Below, in pieces: positions 45,151-54,802 of a stretch of DNA of 64,000 nucleotides. A program made the position numbers and the translations under genes. The notes under the pieces were generated by a model, which was given only the letters and a program-made list of their open reading frames with translations, did not search any database and was not told the DNA's origin. The stretch lies in the NCBI RefSeq assembly GCF_035989885.1, contig NZ_CP108518.1, forward strand, positions 7,927,001 to 7,991,000, written 5' to 3'. This DNA is from Streptomyces sp. NBC_01232 (GTDB lineage Bacteria > Actinomycetota > Actinomycetes > Streptomycetales > Streptomycetaceae). Within the stretch, counting starts at the first letter, position 1. Each line of letters begins with the position of its first letter.

Positions 45151-46356
45151 ATGGTGGGGCACTCAAGTACACGTCAGCGGCTCGTCGTCGCCTTCGTCTC
45201 GTTCGTCCTGGCGACCGCCGCGACGGTCGTGGCGGCGGCTTCGTCGACGGGTCCGGCGTCCGAGGCGGACGCACGCTCCGCCGGCGGATTCCAACGGCCC
45301 CCCGAGCCGCCCAAGGAGCACGACCTGCGACTCGGCCTCTCCTACGGTGACACCCTCACCTGGAAGTCCGACGACGGCCTGGCCGCCGCCCTCAACGACG
45401 CGGTGGGCCTGGGCACCACATGGATCCGGGTGGACCTGTCCTGGAACAACATCCAGCCGGACAGCCCGCGCACCTACCAGTGGCAGCGCTTCGACCGGAT
45501 CGTCAAGGCCGCCCGCGAACGCAACCTCGACGTCCTCGCCACGGTCGCCTACACCCCCGGGTGGGCACGGGCCGCGTCCTGCACCGGGCACCGGCCCACG
45601 TGCCCGCCGGCCGACCCCAAGAAGTTCGCCGCGTTCGCGAAGCTCGCCGCCCTGCGCTACGCGCCCCAGGGCGTGCACACGTGGGAGGTCTGGAACGAGC
45701 CCAACCTCCCCCAGTTCTGGCACCCCAAGCCGGACGCGAAGGCGTACACGACCCTGCTGAAGTCCACCGTCGCCTCGCTGCGCGAAGCCGACCCGACGGC
45801 GTACGTGCTGATGGGCGGTCTGGCGGCCGTCGGCACCTGGGAGTCGATCAAGTACGTCTCCCACGTGGACTTCCTGGAACAGGTCTGCCGGCTCGGCGGG
45901 AACAAGGTGGTCGACGCGCTCAGCTACCACCCCTACGCCTGGCCCCAGCTCCCGCACGACGGCAAGGTGTTCAAGGAGATCAGCAGCGCCGGGGAGAACC
46001 TGGTCGGCGTCGCCGAGCGGCACGGAACACCCGGCATACCGGTGTGGCTGACGGAGACGGGTGCGCCGACCAACGGTCCCGGCAACGCCGCCGCCGACGA
46101 GAAGTCGCGGACTGAGAACATCACGCACGTCACCGAGCAGCTCCAGGCGCGGATCGCCACCGACACCGTGCCGACCGCCGCGAAGGAGAAGTACGTGGCG
46201 GCCGCCTTCTGGTTCGCCCATCAGGACACGGCCACCGGAAACGACAAGAGCCACTCCAAGTACTACGGGCTGCGCCGCTACGACGGTTCCGCGAAGCCCG
46301 CGTTCGCCGCGCTCCGGGCGGCCATCGAGGAGTACGTGAAGAAGCAGCCCCGGTAG
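45151..46356 (+). CDS. Secreted glycoside hydrolase (clan GH-A, GH5/GH39-like)
   Basis: 401 residues: an N-terminal signal peptide (LVVAFVSFVLATAATVVAAA) and a TIM-barrel hydrolase. The acid/base is Glu183 in WEVWNEPN and the nucleophile Glu302 in VWLTETGAP, the spacing of clan GH-A. HPYAWPQ and GTTWIRVDLSWNNIQ also fit. Its target may be the glycan made by the adjoining minus-strand operon, for trimming or release. Exact family within the clan is uncertain. The ATG at 45151 gives a normal signal peptide; no strong ribosome site is visible. Confidence 0.86.
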   Translation: MVGHSSTRQRLVVAFVSFVLATAATVVAAASSTGPASEADARSAGGFQRPPEPPKEHDLRLGLSYGDTLTWKSDDGLAAALNDAVGLGTTWIRVDLSWNNIQPDSPRTYQWQRFDRIVKAARERNLDVLATVAYTPGWARAASCTGHRPTCPPADPKKFAAFAKLAALRYAPQGVHTWEVWNEPNLPQFWHPKPDAKAYTTLLKSTVASLREADPTAYVLMGGLAAVGTWESIKYVSHVDFLEQVCRLGGNKVVDALSYHPYAWPQLPHDGKVFKEISSAGENLVGVAERHGTPGIPVWLTETGAPTNGPGNAAADEKSRTENITHVTEQLQARIATDTVPTAAKEKYVAAAFWFAHQDTATGNDKSHSKYYGLRRYDGSAKPAFAALRAAIEEYVKKQPR

Positions 46357-46382
46357 CACCGGTAACCCGGGCAGTACCGGGG
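46348..46382. terminator. Hairpin between convergent hydrolase and glycan operon
   Basis: CCCCGGTA at 46348-46355 (inside the hydrolase stop region) pairs with TACCGGGG at 46375-46382, loop about 19 bases. Likely a shared terminator. Confidence 0.55.
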
Positions 46383-46396
46383 GCGGCGCGGCGGGG

Positions 46397-47515
46397 TCAC
46401 AGTGAGCGGAACAGTGCCACGTACCGGGCCAGCAGGCCGTCCCAGGAGAACCGTTCGCGCGCGCTGCGCAGCCCCGCCTCGCCCAGCCGGTCCGCCAGGG
46501 CGCCGTCCTCCAGGAGGCGTCGGCAGGCCCCCGCCAGGGCGCCGGGGTCGCCGGGAGGCACGAGCAGACCGGTCCGCCCGTCCTCGACGACGTACGGGAT
46601 GCCGCCGACCCGCGAGCCGACCACGGGGGTGCCGCAGGCCATCGCCTCCACGAGGACCATGCCGAACGACTCGGCCTCGGTGACGGAGGGCAGTACCAGC
46701 ACCGCCGCTTCGCGGACCGCCCGGACGAGGTCGGGTCCGGTCAGTTCGCCCGCCGCGGTGACCCGGTCCGCGAGGCCGAGGGACGCGGCCAGGTCGAGGT
46801 GGCCGGCGACCGCGTCGCCGCCGCCGACCAGGCGCAGCCGGGCCCCGGGTACTTCGGCCAGGGAGCGGACGAGGACGTCGACCCCCTTCCATGCCGAGGA
46901 CCGGTCCATGCGGCCGACGTACAGGAGCGTCGGGGGGCGGGTGGAGGGCGGCGAACCCGGCGTGAACCGGCCGGTGTCGACACCCGGGCTGATCTCCAGT
47001 GCTCCCGGCCGTCCGGCGGCCAGCGAGACCGGGGACACGGCGACCAGGGCGCGGGCCCGTGCGAACACCCGGGGCAGCACGCGGCGTTCGTACACGCCGA
47101 TGAGGCGGTCCGCGGCGCCGGTGCCGGGGCCGCCCTTGAGCATCGAGCCCGCGTGATAGGTGAGCACGGCGGGGCGGCCTCCGGCCACGGCCACGGCGAT
47201 GTCGCCGAGGCCCGGTACGGGGGCGTGGGCGTGGACCACGTCGGCGCCGGTGCGGCGCAGCCAGTACCGCACCTGGAGCGGCCACAGGGGACTCAGGGGG
47301 GTGTTGGACAGCCGGAGCCAGGAGCCGAGCCGGACGACCCGCACCCCGTCCTCGACGGAGGTACGGGTGCGCAGCCCGGGGCGGCTGGTGAGGACGACCG
47401 CGTCGAGACCGGGCGCGTCGTGCACGGCCCGGGCGACCCGGGCCGCGTACTGCTCGACTCCCCCGAGGTGCGGCGGGTAGTAGGGGGCGACGACCGCCAC
47501 GGTGCGGGGGTTCAC
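46397..47515 (-). CDS. GT4-family glycosyltransferase
   Basis: 372 residues of the GT-B fold, last gene of the surface-glycan operon. APYYPPHLGGVEQYAARVAR is the glycine-rich N-terminal loop; LLYVGRMDRSSAWKGVDVLV and the C-terminal EAESFGMVLVEAMACGTPVV contain the E-x7-E nucleotide-sugar motif of GT4 enzymes. Donor and acceptor sugars are not predictable. GTGA overlap with the pyruvyl transferase. Confidence 0.9.
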   Translation of the reverse strand: MNPRTVAVVAPYYPPHLGGVEQYAARVARAVHDAPGLDAVVLTSRPGLRTRTSVEDGVRVVRLGSWLRLSNTPLSPLWPLQVRYWLRRTGADVVHAHAPVPGLGDIAVAVAGGRPAVLTYHAGSMLKGGPGTGAADRLIGVYERRVLPRVFARARALVAVSPVSLAAGRPGALEISPGVDTGRFTPGSPPSTRPPTLLYVGRMDRSSAWKGVDVLVRSLAEVPGARLRLVGGGDAVAGHLDLAASLGLADRVTAAGELTGPDLVRAVREAAVLVLPSVTEAESFGMVLVEAMACGTPVVGSRVGGIPYVVEDGRTGLLVPPGDPGALAGACRRLLEDGALADRLGEAGLRSARERFSWDGLLARYVALFRSL

Positions 47516-48786
47516 CGGTCGGCCCGCGGCAGGCCGGCCGGCTGCACGGCCGACCTCAGCAGCTCGGGGAAGCGTCCTGCCTCGGCGACGTATTCGGGCA
47601 GGCGGCGTCGCAGCTGCTCGCGGTAGCCGGAGTCGTCCTGGAGCAGCGGTTCGACCAGCGCCCACAGCCGGGCGTGGGTCACGTCCTCGATGGGCAGCAC
47701 GTGGGCGCCGAGGCCGAGGTCGGCCATGATGCCGCGGGTCTTGTGCTCGTACTCGATGGCCACGCAGGGCACGCCGCTGGTCAGGGAGAAGATCACCGAA
47801 TGGAAGCGGGTACCGATCAGCAGGGCGCACTCGCCGTAGACGCCCTTGAGGTCGCGGTAGTCCACCCGGTCCTCGATCAGCAGGGGCGCCGCGGTGCAGT
47901 GGGCGGCGATCCGGCGCTCCACGATGCGGTCGTCGTCGCCCAGGTAGTCGGTGCTGACCTGCGGGATCAGCACGACGCGGGCTCCGGTGGCCTGGACGGC
48001 GTCGATCGTCGCGGCCAGGGCCCGTTCGTACGCGTCCTGGGCGGCCGGGGCCAGCCAGCGCCTGGCCGTGACCCCGACCAGCCGCTGCTCCGGTCCGACG
48101 CCGAGCCGGGCCCGCCAGTCGGAGGACGGCGGCGGGGCGAACGCGAAGCCCGAGTCGACGCCCCGGGTGACGAGCGCGTCCGGCAGGCCGCATCCGCGCA
48201 GCTGGGCCACGCTGACGTCCTCGCGGGCCAGGACGAGCGGGGACCGGCCGAGGGCGCGGGCGACCAGGCGCCGCTGGACGGGCGAGGGGAACGGGCCGTA
48301 GGACTGCGGCGCGAAGACGACGGGCACGCCGGCGCGCTGGGCGAGCAGGACGGGCAGCAGGACGAAGAAGACGTTCTGGTGGCCGTCGAGCCCCGGGCGG
48401 GCCAGGACGTACGCGCCTCCGTTGGACACCACCAGGTCCGCGCCGGCCAGGGCGTCGGCTTCGCGCCGGGCCTCGGCGGGCAGCGCCCTGCGCAGGAGAC
48501 CGGCCGCGGTGCGGGGCAGCAGGAGGAGGCCGGCGGCGGCCGCGCCGACGCACACCTTCCGCAGGATCCGGCGGGACAGCGAAGCGGTTCCGTCGGCGAC
48601 GTGGCGGCGGATCGAGCCGAGGTTCGGGGCGTCCTCGAAGGCGGGGTGGACGGCGGGGTCCTCCATGCCGGCGACGCGGACCTCGGCGCCGGGGAACGCC
48701 TCGCGGATCTGGCGCAGGCAGACGGAGAGCAGCGCGGCGTCGCCCGCGTTCTCCCGGACGTAGGCGTTGATCACCACGATCTTCAC
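47512..48786 (-). CDS. Polysaccharide pyruvyl transferase family protein
   Basis: 424 residues of the PS_pyruv_trans (CsaB/WcaK-like) family: VVINAYVRENAGDAALLSVC at the N-terminus, VVFAPQSYGPFPS, and the C-terminal LIGTRFHSVIFSLTSGVPCV with the conserved GTRxHS motif. It would transfer pyruvate from phosphoenolpyruvate to a sugar as a ketal, adding negative charge to the glycan. A short hydrophobic stretch (VCVGAAAAGLLLLPRTAAGLL) may associate it with the membrane. GTGA overlaps at both ends. Confidence 0.9.
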   Translation of the reverse strand: MKIVVINAYVRENAGDAALLSVCLRQIREAFPGAEVRVAGMEDPAVHPAFEDAPNLGSIRRHVADGTASLSRRILRKVCVGAAAAGLLLLPRTAAGLLRRALPAEARREADALAGADLVVSNGGAYVLARPGLDGHQNVFFVLLPVLLAQRAGVPVVFAPQSYGPFPSPVQRRLVARALGRSPLVLAREDVSVAQLRGCGLPDALVTRGVDSGFAFAPPPSSDWRARLGVGPEQRLVGVTARRWLAPAAQDAYERALAATIDAVQATGARVVLIPQVSTDYLGDDDRIVERRIAAHCTAAPLLIEDRVDYRDLKGVYGECALLIGTRFHSVIFSLTSGVPCVAIEYEHKTRGIMADLGLGAHVLPIEDVTHARLWALVEPLLQDDSGYREQLRRRLPEYVAEAGRFPELLRSAVQPAGLPRADR

Positions 48787-50180
48787 GGGCGGTACCTCTC
48801 GGCTGGTGGTGCGGCAGGTGATGCGGCGGCGGACGGCGCGGGCGGGGCCGTCGGCCCGGGCAGGCGCACGGCGCGCAGCTGAATGGTGTCCACGGGGGAC
48901 CAGGCGGGTCCGGGGTCGACGTCCGGCTCCGGCGGGCGGGGCGCGGAGGGCCGGCCGCGCAGCAGCGCGGCCGTGGCGAACAGTCCGGCGGCCAGGTTGC
49001 CGATGCCCCAGGCGCAGCCGACCCAGACCAGCCCGCGCGGCGCCCACCACGCGGACAGGCCGATGGTGGTGCACGCGAGGATGGCGTTGGCGGTGATGAG
49101 CTGCTTCATCCGCTGGGCCAGCTTCAGCCCGAAACACGCCCAGGTGTTGAGGGCGACGGCGAGGGCGGCGACGGCGAGCACGCTGAGCAGCCCGCTCGCG
49201 GCCGTCGTGTAGCCGCCCCCGAACACCAGCAGGAGCAGCCCGCTGCCGGCCGCGACGACGGCGACGGCAGGTACCTGCACGGCGGCGATGATCTTCGCGG
49301 AGCGGCGCAGTAGTTCACCGAACCGCGACGGGTCGGAGGAGACCTCGGCGAAGACGGCCTCACCCACGGCGGTGGAGACGGAGTTCAGGAGGGCCGCGAT
49401 CTGGAAGGCGACGAAGTAGTAGCCGGCTTCGGCGGCGCCCAGCTTCTGGAGCACGATCAGCGGAGTGACGAGGACGGGCGCCAGGTTGATCAGGCTGGAG
49501 ACGTAGCTGGCGACGGAGAAGCGGAGTTGTTCGCGCAGCCGGGTCCCCCGGGTGCGGAAGTCGAACCGGAAGCCGAGGCGGCGCCGGAGCAGGATCAGGG
49601 CCGCCGCTCCGGCGACCGCGTAGCCGATGCCCGCCGAGCCGAGGATGCCGGCCGCGCCGAACCCGACGAGGGCGGCGGGCGCGGCGAGTTTGGCGAGGCC
49701 CTGGAGGATCCCGTCGAACAGCACGTTGTACTGCGCCATGCGGGCGCTGATGAAGACCGACTTGATCAGGAGGTTCAGCGAGGCACAGGTGCAGGACAGC
49801 ACGAACAGGGCGGCGAGGAGCGGGTGGTCGCGGACGAAGAGCAGCTTGTGCCCGTACCAGGGCAGCCCGAGCAGGTAGATCCCTGCGGCGGCGCAGGAGA
49901 CCAGCAGCACCAGGGCCGTGGACTGGGTGATCTGGCCGTTGCGGGCCGTGCCCTCGGCGGGGAACCGGATCAGGGTGCTGTTGAGGCCGAACATGCTGAG
50001 GTAGGAGAGCAGCGAGGTCGCGGAGATCAGCGAGGTGGCCAGCCCGACCTGCTCGGGCGGGTAGAAGCGGGCCACGACCACCCAGAAGAGGAAGCTCAGC
50101 CCGGCCGTCGTGACGGTGGACGCCAGCAGGAAGAACGAGCTCCGGAACATCTGGTCCGCGGGCCGGGCGTGCCTACCCAC
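48783..50180 (-). CDS. Wzx-type lipid-linked oligosaccharide flippase
   Basis: 465 residues with about 12-14 membrane helices, MATE/Wzx-like polysaccharide flippase. FFLLASTVTTAGLSFLFWVV and ARFYPPEQVGLATSLISATS match the conserved start (residue W-V-V-A-R-x-Y-P-P-E-x-V-G). The last ~60 residues are a soluble Pro/Ala-rich tail. It would move lipid-linked glycan units across the membrane. The GTG start overlaps the preceding gene by eight bases. Confidence 0.9.
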   Translation of the reverse strand: MGRHARPADQMFRSSFFLLASTVTTAGLSFLFWVVVARFYPPEQVGLATSLISATSLLSYLSMFGLNSTLIRFPAEGTARNGQITQSTALVLLVSCAAAGIYLLGLPWYGHKLLFVRDHPLLAALFVLSCTCASLNLLIKSVFISARMAQYNVLFDGILQGLAKLAAPAALVGFGAAGILGSAGIGYAVAGAAALILLRRRLGFRFDFRTRGTRLREQLRFSVASYVSSLINLAPVLVTPLIVLQKLGAAEAGYYFVAFQIAALLNSVSTAVGEAVFAEVSSDPSRFGELLRRSAKIIAAVQVPAVAVVAAGSGLLLLVFGGGYTTAASGLLSVLAVAALAVALNTWACFGLKLAQRMKQLITANAILACTTIGLSAWWAPRGLVWVGCAWGIGNLAAGLFATAALLRGRPSAPRPPEPDVDPGPAWSPVDTIQLRAVRLPGPTAPPAPSAAASPAAPPAERYRP

Positions 50181-51369
50181 GGCCGACGTCCCGGTAGTGC
50201 CCGAGCAGCGCCGTGACGTGCCGGTCCCAGCCGAAGGACGCCTCGGCGAACGCGCGGGCGGCGGCGCCCGTCTCCGCCCGCCCGGCGGGGTCCGCGACCA
50301 GCGCGTCGAGCGCGGCGCGCAGTGCGGGGACGGTGCGGGGCACCAGCAGGGCGACCCCGCGGTCCAGGCCGTACGGGGCGTAGCCGGGGTCGTCGGTCGT
50401 GACGACGGGCAGGCCGGAGGCCATGGCCTCCTGGACGGTCAGCGGGAAGCCCTCGGCGGTGGAGGGCAGGGCGAAGATGTCGCACGCGCGGTAGGCGTCG
50501 GCGAGGTCCTCGGCGGACAGGGTGCCGAGGTGGTGGACGCCGGAGCGCCCGGTGAGGGCCGCGCTGTCACCGTCACCGGCGAAGACGAGGTCGTAGGCGG
50601 CGGCGTGGCCGTCGCGGTTGTCGAGGGCATCGCCGGAGCCAGCGGAGTCACCGGCGTGGGCGTCGAGGAGGAGGCCGTACCCCTTCTTGGGGACGAGCCG
50701 GCCCGCGAAGAGCACCAGGGTGCGTCCGGCCGGCAGACCGAGCCGCGCACGGGCCGCGGCGCGCTCCGCCGGGTCGGCGGGCGGCCGGAACAGGCCGGTG
50801 TCCACACCGTTGGCGAGGTGGTGGCGGGCCTCGGCGCGGGCGCCCAGCTTGCGGACGAACGCGGCCACGTCGGCGTTGAGGGTGAGCACCCGGCGGGCGC
50901 GGCGGAGCTGGGGCCTGCCCGCGACCGCGTAGACGACCCGCTGGACGGCGCGTACGAGGGCCGAGGGGTGCGCCACCAGGCCGACGTGCTGGGTCACCAG
51001 GGTGGGGGTCCGGGTGACGGCCGCGGCGAGTCCGGCCGCCCAGGAGGAGGCGTAGAGGCAGTCGTGGACGTGGACGACGTCGGCGTGGCGGGCCCAGCGC
51101 AGGGCGGTGGGCAGCAGGGCGGGCGAGAACAGCGGGAAGGGGACGCCCCACCGGCGCTCCACGACGTTGGACGCGGCGACGCGTACGACGCGGACGCCGT
51201 CCTCGTCGTGCGTTCCGGCGCGGTCGCCGCTGGTGAGGACGGTGACGTCGGCGCCGTGCCGGGCCAGGTGCAGCGCCTCGTTGCGGACGACGTTCTCGAT
51301 GCCGCCCAGGTGCGGCGGGTAGTAGTGGCTGACGAGCAGGACCCGGGGCCGGCGCCGGACGTTTCTCAC
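50173..51369 (-). CDS. GT4-family glycosyltransferase
   Basis: 398 residues, GT-B fold. SHYYPPHLGGIENVVRNEAL at the N-terminus closely resembles the other two GT4 proteins here, and STAEGFPLTVQEAMASGLPV holds the E-x7-E motif. VLFAGRLVPKKGYGLLLDA is the start of the donor domain. Coupled by GTGA to the large membrane protein upstream. Sugar specificity unknown. Confidence 0.9.
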   Translation of the reverse strand: MRNVRRRPRVLLVSHYYPPHLGGIENVVRNEALHLARHGADVTVLTSGDRAGTHDEDGVRVVRVAASNVVERRWGVPFPLFSPALLPTALRWARHADVVHVHDCLYASSWAAGLAAAVTRTPTLVTQHVGLVAHPSALVRAVQRVVYAVAGRPQLRRARRVLTLNADVAAFVRKLGARAEARHHLANGVDTGLFRPPADPAERAAARARLGLPAGRTLVLFAGRLVPKKGYGLLLDAHAGDSAGSGDALDNRDGHAAAYDLVFAGDGDSAALTGRSGVHHLGTLSAEDLADAYRACDIFALPSTAEGFPLTVQEAMASGLPVVTTDDPGYAPYGLDRGVALLVPRTVPALRAALDALVADPAGRAETGAAARAFAEASFGWDRHVTALLGHYRDVGRG

Positions 51370-53657
51370 CGGTAGATCACGGCCCCTTCATTGCTGTAGA
51401 TCAGGTTGCGCGTGGTGTCGAGGAGCTCGCGCGGATACCGGTACGTCACGAGGTCGCCCCGGAAGAATACGGTGACCTCGTCCTTGCGGGTGGGGGTGGA
51501 TCCCAGCAGGACGTACGACTGCGAGCGCAGCAGCGCGGGGTGGACGCTGTCCTGCGTGCGGACGGTGAAGAGGGTCTGCAGCCGGCTGAAGGAGTACCGG
51601 TCGGTCTGGACGACGAGGTCGTCGCCCGCCGCCCGCTGGTTGAGCCACATGGCGGCCCGGCGGTCCTCGGCGTGCGGGTAGTAGATGTCGTAGGAGGGGC
51701 CGGAATTGCTGAGCGCGAGCTGCGCGGGGTAGCCGCCGAGTGCCTTGGGGACGGCCCCGGTCAGGTCGAGCAGCAGCCCGGCGACGAGGACGCACAGCAC
51801 GGGGACGGCCCGGTGGCCCGCCCAGCGCACCGCCCACAGGGCGCCGGCCGCGATGAACGGTGCGAAGAACAGCAGGCCCTGCTGGAAGGCGCGGAGCACG
51901 CTGTAGTCGACCGACAGCTGCGGCACCAGTGTGAACAGGCCCATCATCGCGAGGGCGCCCACGGTCAGGGTGGTCTGGTCGCGGACGGGCGTGAACGGGC
52001 TCCGGCGGCCGCGCAGGGCGATCACGAACCCGACCAGGACCAGGACCTGGAGCAGCAGGGCGGCGGCCTGGCGGAGCACTCCGTTCAGGGCGGGCACGCC
52101 GATGCCTACGGTGTCCAGCGCCCGGCCGACGGGGGTCAGCGGCAGGTTCTCCTTCTCGGCCACGGGCGTGGGGTACTTCGAGAGACCCTCCAGCGGCAGG
52201 TACTTGCCTTCGGCGCGGTCCGCCCGGGTGTAGCCGATGGTGTCCTCGCGGTACTCGGCGAGCCGCTCCTCGGGGGTGACTCCGGCGCCGCCGAAAAGGC
52301 TGTAGCGGGTGTCGGAGGAGCCGCCGCGGGCGTCGCCGGACCCGAAGAGGTCGCTCGCGACGACGCGCAGGGTGCTTTCGAGCTGGCCGCCGGTGTGGGT
52401 GAGCGGACCCGCCCAGAGCAGGGCGAGAACGGCCGGTACGGCCACGGTCCACCAGGTCAGGAAGGTCCGCATGTGGTCGTGGCCGCGGGCGCGGTGCGGA
52501 CGGGCGCGGCCCCGGCGCGAGGCCAGCCGCCAGGTCTTGTCCACGATGAACGCGGTCGCCAGGGTGCCGACGATCACGTAGATCGTCGAGTAGTGCGACA
52601 GGACCACTCCGGCCAGCAGCACGGTGAACATGACGCGCCGCAGGGGCAGCGGGCGCCGGGAATCCGTCAGGACGAGCATGGCGCAGGCCAGGAGCAGGAA
52701 GGCGATGGCCTGCCGGCCCAGGAACGGCATGTCGGTGAAGAAGGTGGGGAACGCCATGAAGAACACGGCGGAGAGCAGCGCCACGAGCGGGGACGCCACA
52801 TGGCGCACCGCGCGGTGGACCAGCACCGGAGTCAGGGCGAACAGCAGGGGCAGGACGGCCTTGAAGACGTAGATGTCCTCGATGCCCGTGAGCCGGAACA
52901 CGCTGACCGGGAGCAGGGTGATGCTCAGGCACGCGTTGTAGGGGTCGGTGTAGGCCGAGATGTCCCAGAACTCGCCGCCGAGGGTGAGCCGGAAGTAGAG
53001 GTACTCGCGCTGGATGTCGTGCCCGGTGATGTACCAGCCGCGCAGGGAGGTGAGCAGCAGCAGGGTGGCGGAGGCCACGTAGATCCCGGCCTCCAGTACG
53101 ACCGCGGAGGAGCGGCCGTGGCGCACCAGCAGGAGGACGACCAGCGCTGCGACGAGGACCAGGGCGGCCGTGCTGACGCCGCCGCCCAGGCCGTTGTTGA
53201 GCCTGATGGGACCGGCCACGGCGAGCAGCAGCGCGACGGCGGACACCCAGGCCACCGGGCGGGCGCCGCGCAGGGGTGCGCCGCGAAGGAGGGGCCGTTG
53301 CGTCTGGGGGGCGAGGATTCCGAGGACGAGGAGCACGACGGTGGTCGCCGAGGCAAGGACCAGCCGGGTCAGGGGCCGTTCCACGCCGAGCAGCGGCAGC
53401 AGGGTGTTGACGCCCAGCGCCACGAGGATGTCGAGGAGCACGGCGAGGCCGGCCGCCAGCATGAGGGAGCCGCTGCGGGTGGAGACCACCTTGTCGGTGA
53501 GTCCGCGCAGCAGCAGTACGGGGGCGGCGAAGAGCAGCCACAGGCCGACCGGCGCGAGCAGGAGGGCGGGGACGCCGGGCAGCGTCTCGACGGCGCAGGC
53601 GGGGCCGAGGCTCAGCAGGACGCCGAGCCGTCCGCGCAGCCAGTGGGGCGGGTTCAT
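51366..53657 (-). CDS. Large membrane protein (DUF2206-like), possible polymerase or glycosyltransferase
   Basis: 763 residues: about 14-16 membrane helices followed by a soluble C-terminal domain of about 120 residues (from YPHAEDRRAAMWLNQRAAGD on). A large loop after the tenth helix includes GSGDARGGSSDTRYS. The arrangement resembles GT-C enzymes and DUF2206 proteins that are found in glycan clusters; the YITGHDIQREYLYFRL loop could be the acidic active-site loop. It may be the polymerase (Wzy role) or a lipid-phosphate-sugar transferase. ATGA overlap with the GT4 upstream. Confidence 0.78.
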   Translation of the reverse strand: MNPPHWLRGRLGVLLSLGPACAVETLPGVPALLLAPVGLWLLFAAPVLLLRGLTDKVVSTRSGSLMLAAGLAVLLDILVALGVNTLLPLLGVERPLTRLVLASATTVVLLVLGILAPQTQRPLLRGAPLRGARPVAWVSAVALLLAVAGPIRLNNGLGGGVSTAALVLVAALVVLLLVRHGRSSAVVLEAGIYVASATLLLLTSLRGWYITGHDIQREYLYFRLTLGGEFWDISAYTDPYNACLSITLLPVSVFRLTGIEDIYVFKAVLPLLFALTPVLVHRAVRHVASPLVALLSAVFFMAFPTFFTDMPFLGRQAIAFLLLACAMLVLTDSRRPLPLRRVMFTVLLAGVVLSHYSTIYVIVGTLATAFIVDKTWRLASRRGRARPHRARGHDHMRTFLTWWTVAVPAVLALLWAGPLTHTGGQLESTLRVVASDLFGSGDARGGSSDTRYSLFGGAGVTPEERLAEYREDTIGYTRADRAEGKYLPLEGLSKYPTPVAEKENLPLTPVGRALDTVGIGVPALNGVLRQAAALLLQVLVLVGFVIALRGRRSPFTPVRDQTTLTVGALAMMGLFTLVPQLSVDYSVLRAFQQGLLFFAPFIAAGALWAVRWAGHRAVPVLCVLVAGLLLDLTGAVPKALGGYPAQLALSNSGPSYDIYYPHAEDRRAAMWLNQRAAGDDLVVQTDRYSFSRLQTLFTVRTQDSVHPALLRSQSYVLLGSTPTRKDEVTVFFRGDLVTYRYPRELLDTTRNLIYSNEGAVIYR

Positions 53658-54802
53658 ATCCCTGCTTTCCGGTACACGAGCTCCACCTGCCGGGCGACTT
53701 CCTCCCACGTGTGACGGCGGGCCCGCTCCGCGCTGCGGCCGGCCAGCAGGCTGCGCAGGCCGGGGTCGGCCGCGAGGCGGTCCACCGCGGCGGCGAGCGC
53801 GGCCGGCTCCGGTGCGGCCAGCAGGCCGACGTCGTGGAGCAGTTCCGTGTTGCCGGGTACGTCGGTGGCCAGGACCGGGAGGGCGCCCGCCATGGCCTCC
53901 AGTGCGGCGAGGGGCATGCCCTCGCGGTCGGAGGGCAGGACGAAGGCGTCGGCGTCGGCGTAGGCGGCGAGGAGGTCCGTACCGTGCAGGGGCCCGGTGA
54001 ACTCGACGCGCTCGTCCAGGCCGAGGCGGTTGGCCCGGGCGCGCAGGTCGGCGTCGAGTTCGCCGCCGCCGACGACGCGGAGCCTGACCGGGGAGTCGAC
54101 CAGGCTGATCGCGTCGAGCAGGCGCGCGAGGTTCTTCTGGGCGCTGAGGCGGCCGACGTAGAGCAGGCCCAGGGGCCGGGTGGCGGAGGCGTCCGCGCCG
54201 GCCGGGTCGGTGGATGGGTCAGCGGCAGGGCAGGGGTCGGGGGCGGGGGCGGGCCGGAAGAACTCCGGGCCGACTCCGTTGGGCACCACGTGCACGCGCG
54301 CGGGCGGCACCCGGTAGGTCTCCTCGACGAAGCGGGCCTGCTGCTCGGTCAGCACGATGACCGCCGCTGCGGCGCGTGCCACGCGTCCGAAGACGTGCTT
54401 CTTGTAGGCGGGCAGGAGTCGGCCGAGGCGTCCGCTGGCGTCCACGTCGAGGTGGAAGTGGAGCACGAACGGCTGCCGGCGCAGCCGGGCGGCGAGCGCC
54501 ACGGTCTCCGGCAGGAGGGCGTGCGCGCAGTGCGCGTGCAGAACGGCGCCGCGCGGCGCGGCCAGGAGCGAGCCGAGCAGCCCGGGTGCGATCGCGGTGT
54601 GCGCGAACTCGGTGGCGCGGTGCCTGCGTACGGCCACACCCTCCTCCCGGGCCCGCCGCGGCGCGCCGCCGGAGCCCAGCGTGGTGGTGACGACTCGGAC
54701 GTCGTGGCGTTCGGCGAGGTGGCGGGACAGGTGCAGCACGACGCGCTCGAGGCCGCCGAGGTGCGGGGGGTAGTAGGGGGTGATCTGGAGAACGGTGCGC
54801 AT
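53654..54802 (-). CDS. GT4-family glycosyltransferase
   Basis: 382 residues, GT-B fold; TPYYPPHLGGLERVVLHLSR at the start, LLYVGRLSAQKNLARLLDAI in the donor domain and PSDREGMPLAALEAMAGALP with the GT4 motif. A proline/aspartate-rich linker (PAPAPDPCPAADPSTDPAG) separates the two Rossmann domains. Starts one base into the stop of the upstream gene (TGATG). Third GT4 in this operon; the three share the YYPPHLGG loop and probably arose by duplication. Confidence 0.9.
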   Translation of the reverse strand: MRTVLQITPYYPPHLGGLERVVLHLSRHLAERHDVRVVTTTLGSGGAPRRAREEGVAVRRHRATEFAHTAIAPGLLGSLLAAPRGAVLHAHCAHALLPETVALAARLRRQPFVLHFHLDVDASGRLGRLLPAYKKHVFGRVARAAAAVIVLTEQQARFVEETYRVPPARVHVVPNGVGPEFFRPAPAPDPCPAADPSTDPAGADASATRPLGLLYVGRLSAQKNLARLLDAISLVDSPVRLRVVGGGELDADLRARANRLGLDERVEFTGPLHGTDLLAAYADADAFVLPSDREGMPLAALEAMAGALPVLATDVPGNTELLHDVGLLAAPEPAALAAAVDRLAADPGLRSLLAGRSAERARRHTWEEVARQVELVYRKAGI